Source: Euryarchaeota archaeon UBA501 (GTDB taxonomy: Archaea > Thermoplasmatota > Poseidoniia > Poseidoniales > Thalassarchaeaceae). From it: 6,425 nt of DNA. Location of the stretch: positions 1 to 6,425 of the forward strand of contig DAVT01000148.1 in the NCBI GenBank assembly GCA_002505685.1. The letters run 5' to 3'. Numbering within the stretch: position 1 is the first letter of the stretch; each line of letters opens with the position of its first letter. Both the position numbers and the translations under genes were made by a program. Positions 5,893 through 6,425 of the stretch are shown piece after piece. The notes under the pieces are model-generated. The model worked only from the letters and a program-made list of their open reading frames with translations. It did not search any database and was not told the origin of the DNA.

Positions 5893-6425
5893 ATGATTGA
5901 ACGTCTCACTTTCCTTGCAATTCAAGCCGGTGCTGCGTTCGCAGTGGTACTCCCTCTCTGCATACATTGGTACTTGAATCGGACTTGGATGAAACAACCA
6001 TCTCCTTCTCCAGATTCTTGCAAAGACGAAGATTTGCCCAACCTTTGTATTGTAATTCCTACATGGAATGAGGAGAAGATGATTGAAGCAAAGCTAGACA
6101 ACTTAATCGCGCAACGATATCCATCCTCAAAGCGTCGATTATTGTTGATTGATTCCGCATCAACCGATGATACAATTTCAATCGCAACCGCATGGAATAG
6201 CAGAACAAAACAAGGCCTTGAGATACATGAAATGCCTGCGCGTTTGGGTAAGTCAGCTGCCATCAATCAAGCGATGATGCGCCTCAAAGATTCTGATGAT
6301 GTATTTGTGATGACCGATGCCGAGGCAACATTGGAAGATGGAGCACTTCGTCGAATCGGGCGCTGGATGAAAGATCCATCTATCGGTGCAGTTTGTGGAA
6401 CACTGAGTAACCAATCAGAGGACGC
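5893..6425 (+). CDS. Membrane-anchored glycosyltransferase family 2 (cut by window edge)
   Basis: Inverting GT-A glycosyltransferase, here probably making or extending a surface polysaccharide or glycolipid at the membrane. The first 177 residues are present; the gene continues past the window. Residues 5-28 form a hydrophobic N-terminal membrane anchor, followed by a polar linker. The GT2 domain begins with LCIVIPTWNEEKMIEAKLDNL at 51-71, then LLLIDSASTDDT at 83-94 with nucleotide-binding Asp87, RLGKSAAINQAM at 117-128, and VFVMTDAEATLEDGALRRI at 137-155, where Asp142-Ala-Glu144 stands for the DxD metal site. This pattern, with an N-terminal anchor, is that of processive-type or BcsA/hyaluronan-synthase-like GT2 enzymes; further membrane segments would be expected after the window. 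The ATG at 5893 has GGAGAGG 3 bases before it. It is divergent from the GT4-GT-flippase operon and likely belongs to the same glycan locus. Confidence 0.92.
   Translation, partial: MIERLTFLAIQAGAAFAVVLPLCIHWYLNRTWMKQPSPSPDSCKDEDLPNLCIVIPTWNEEKMIEAKLDNLIAQRYPSSKRRLLLIDSASTDDTISIATAWNSRTKQGLEIHEMPARLGKSAAINQAMMRLKDSDDVFVMTDAEATLEDGALRRIGRWMKDPSIGAVCGTLSNQSED

Noticed and set aside
5922..6266. Minus-strand open frame of 114 codons under the GT2 gene.
   Set aside because: It lies fully inside the clear GT2 reading frame, has no recognisable domain and no ribosome site; it is a shadow.

Overview
The window carries eight protein genes, two of them cut by the window edges, packed with little intergenic space. 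The organism is probably a planktonic archaeon, most likely of the Marine Group II (Poseidoniia) type, but this is inference. Supporting signs are the repeated GGTGA / GGAGGTGA-type Shine-Dalgarno sequences, GTG starts in overlapping operons, no obvious bacterial -35/-10 promoters, intermediate GC, and an aerobic redox gene set beside a surface-glycan locus. A bacterial origin cannot be excluded without a phylogeny.

Left part, 1-2580. A thioredoxin (minus strand, cut by the left edge, active site WCRPC) is divergent from a tight plus-strand gene group: ribulose-phosphate 3-epimerase (rpe), a BolA-family protein, a CGFS monothiol glutaredoxin and an EamA/DMT-type membrane transporter. The bolA stop lies 2 bases before the glutaredoxin start, and the transporter begins within 10 bases of the glutaredoxin stop. 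BolA and CGFS glutaredoxins form [2Fe-2S]-bridged complexes in bacteria and eukaryotes, so these two probably act together in iron-sulfur handling. The thioredoxin next door makes this a small thiol-redox neighbourhood.

Right part, 2541-6425. A minus-strand operon reads, in transcription order, GT4 glycosyltransferase, second GT-B/GT4-like glycosyltransferase, Wzx/MATE-like flippase. Both junctions are 4-base GTGA stop/start overlaps. The flippase ends tail-to-tail with the transporter gene, and the two coding regions overlap by 40 bp on opposite strands. Divergent from this operon, and running off the right edge, is a membrane-anchored family 2 glycosyltransferase. Together these look like one edge of a locus that builds and exports a surface glycan: sugars are added to a lipid-linked carrier at the cytoplasmic face and the product is flipped across the membrane.

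The only gene-free stretches are the two divergent intergenic regions (158-269 and 5782-5892, each about 111 bp) and a short gap before bolA. I see no mobile element, CRISPR array, tRNA, rRNA or long repeat, and no sign of an exotic new system. The most notable points are the BolA-CGFS glutaredoxin pair, the variant active-site residues in thioredoxin, BolA and Rpe, and the antisense overlap of two membrane-protein genes.
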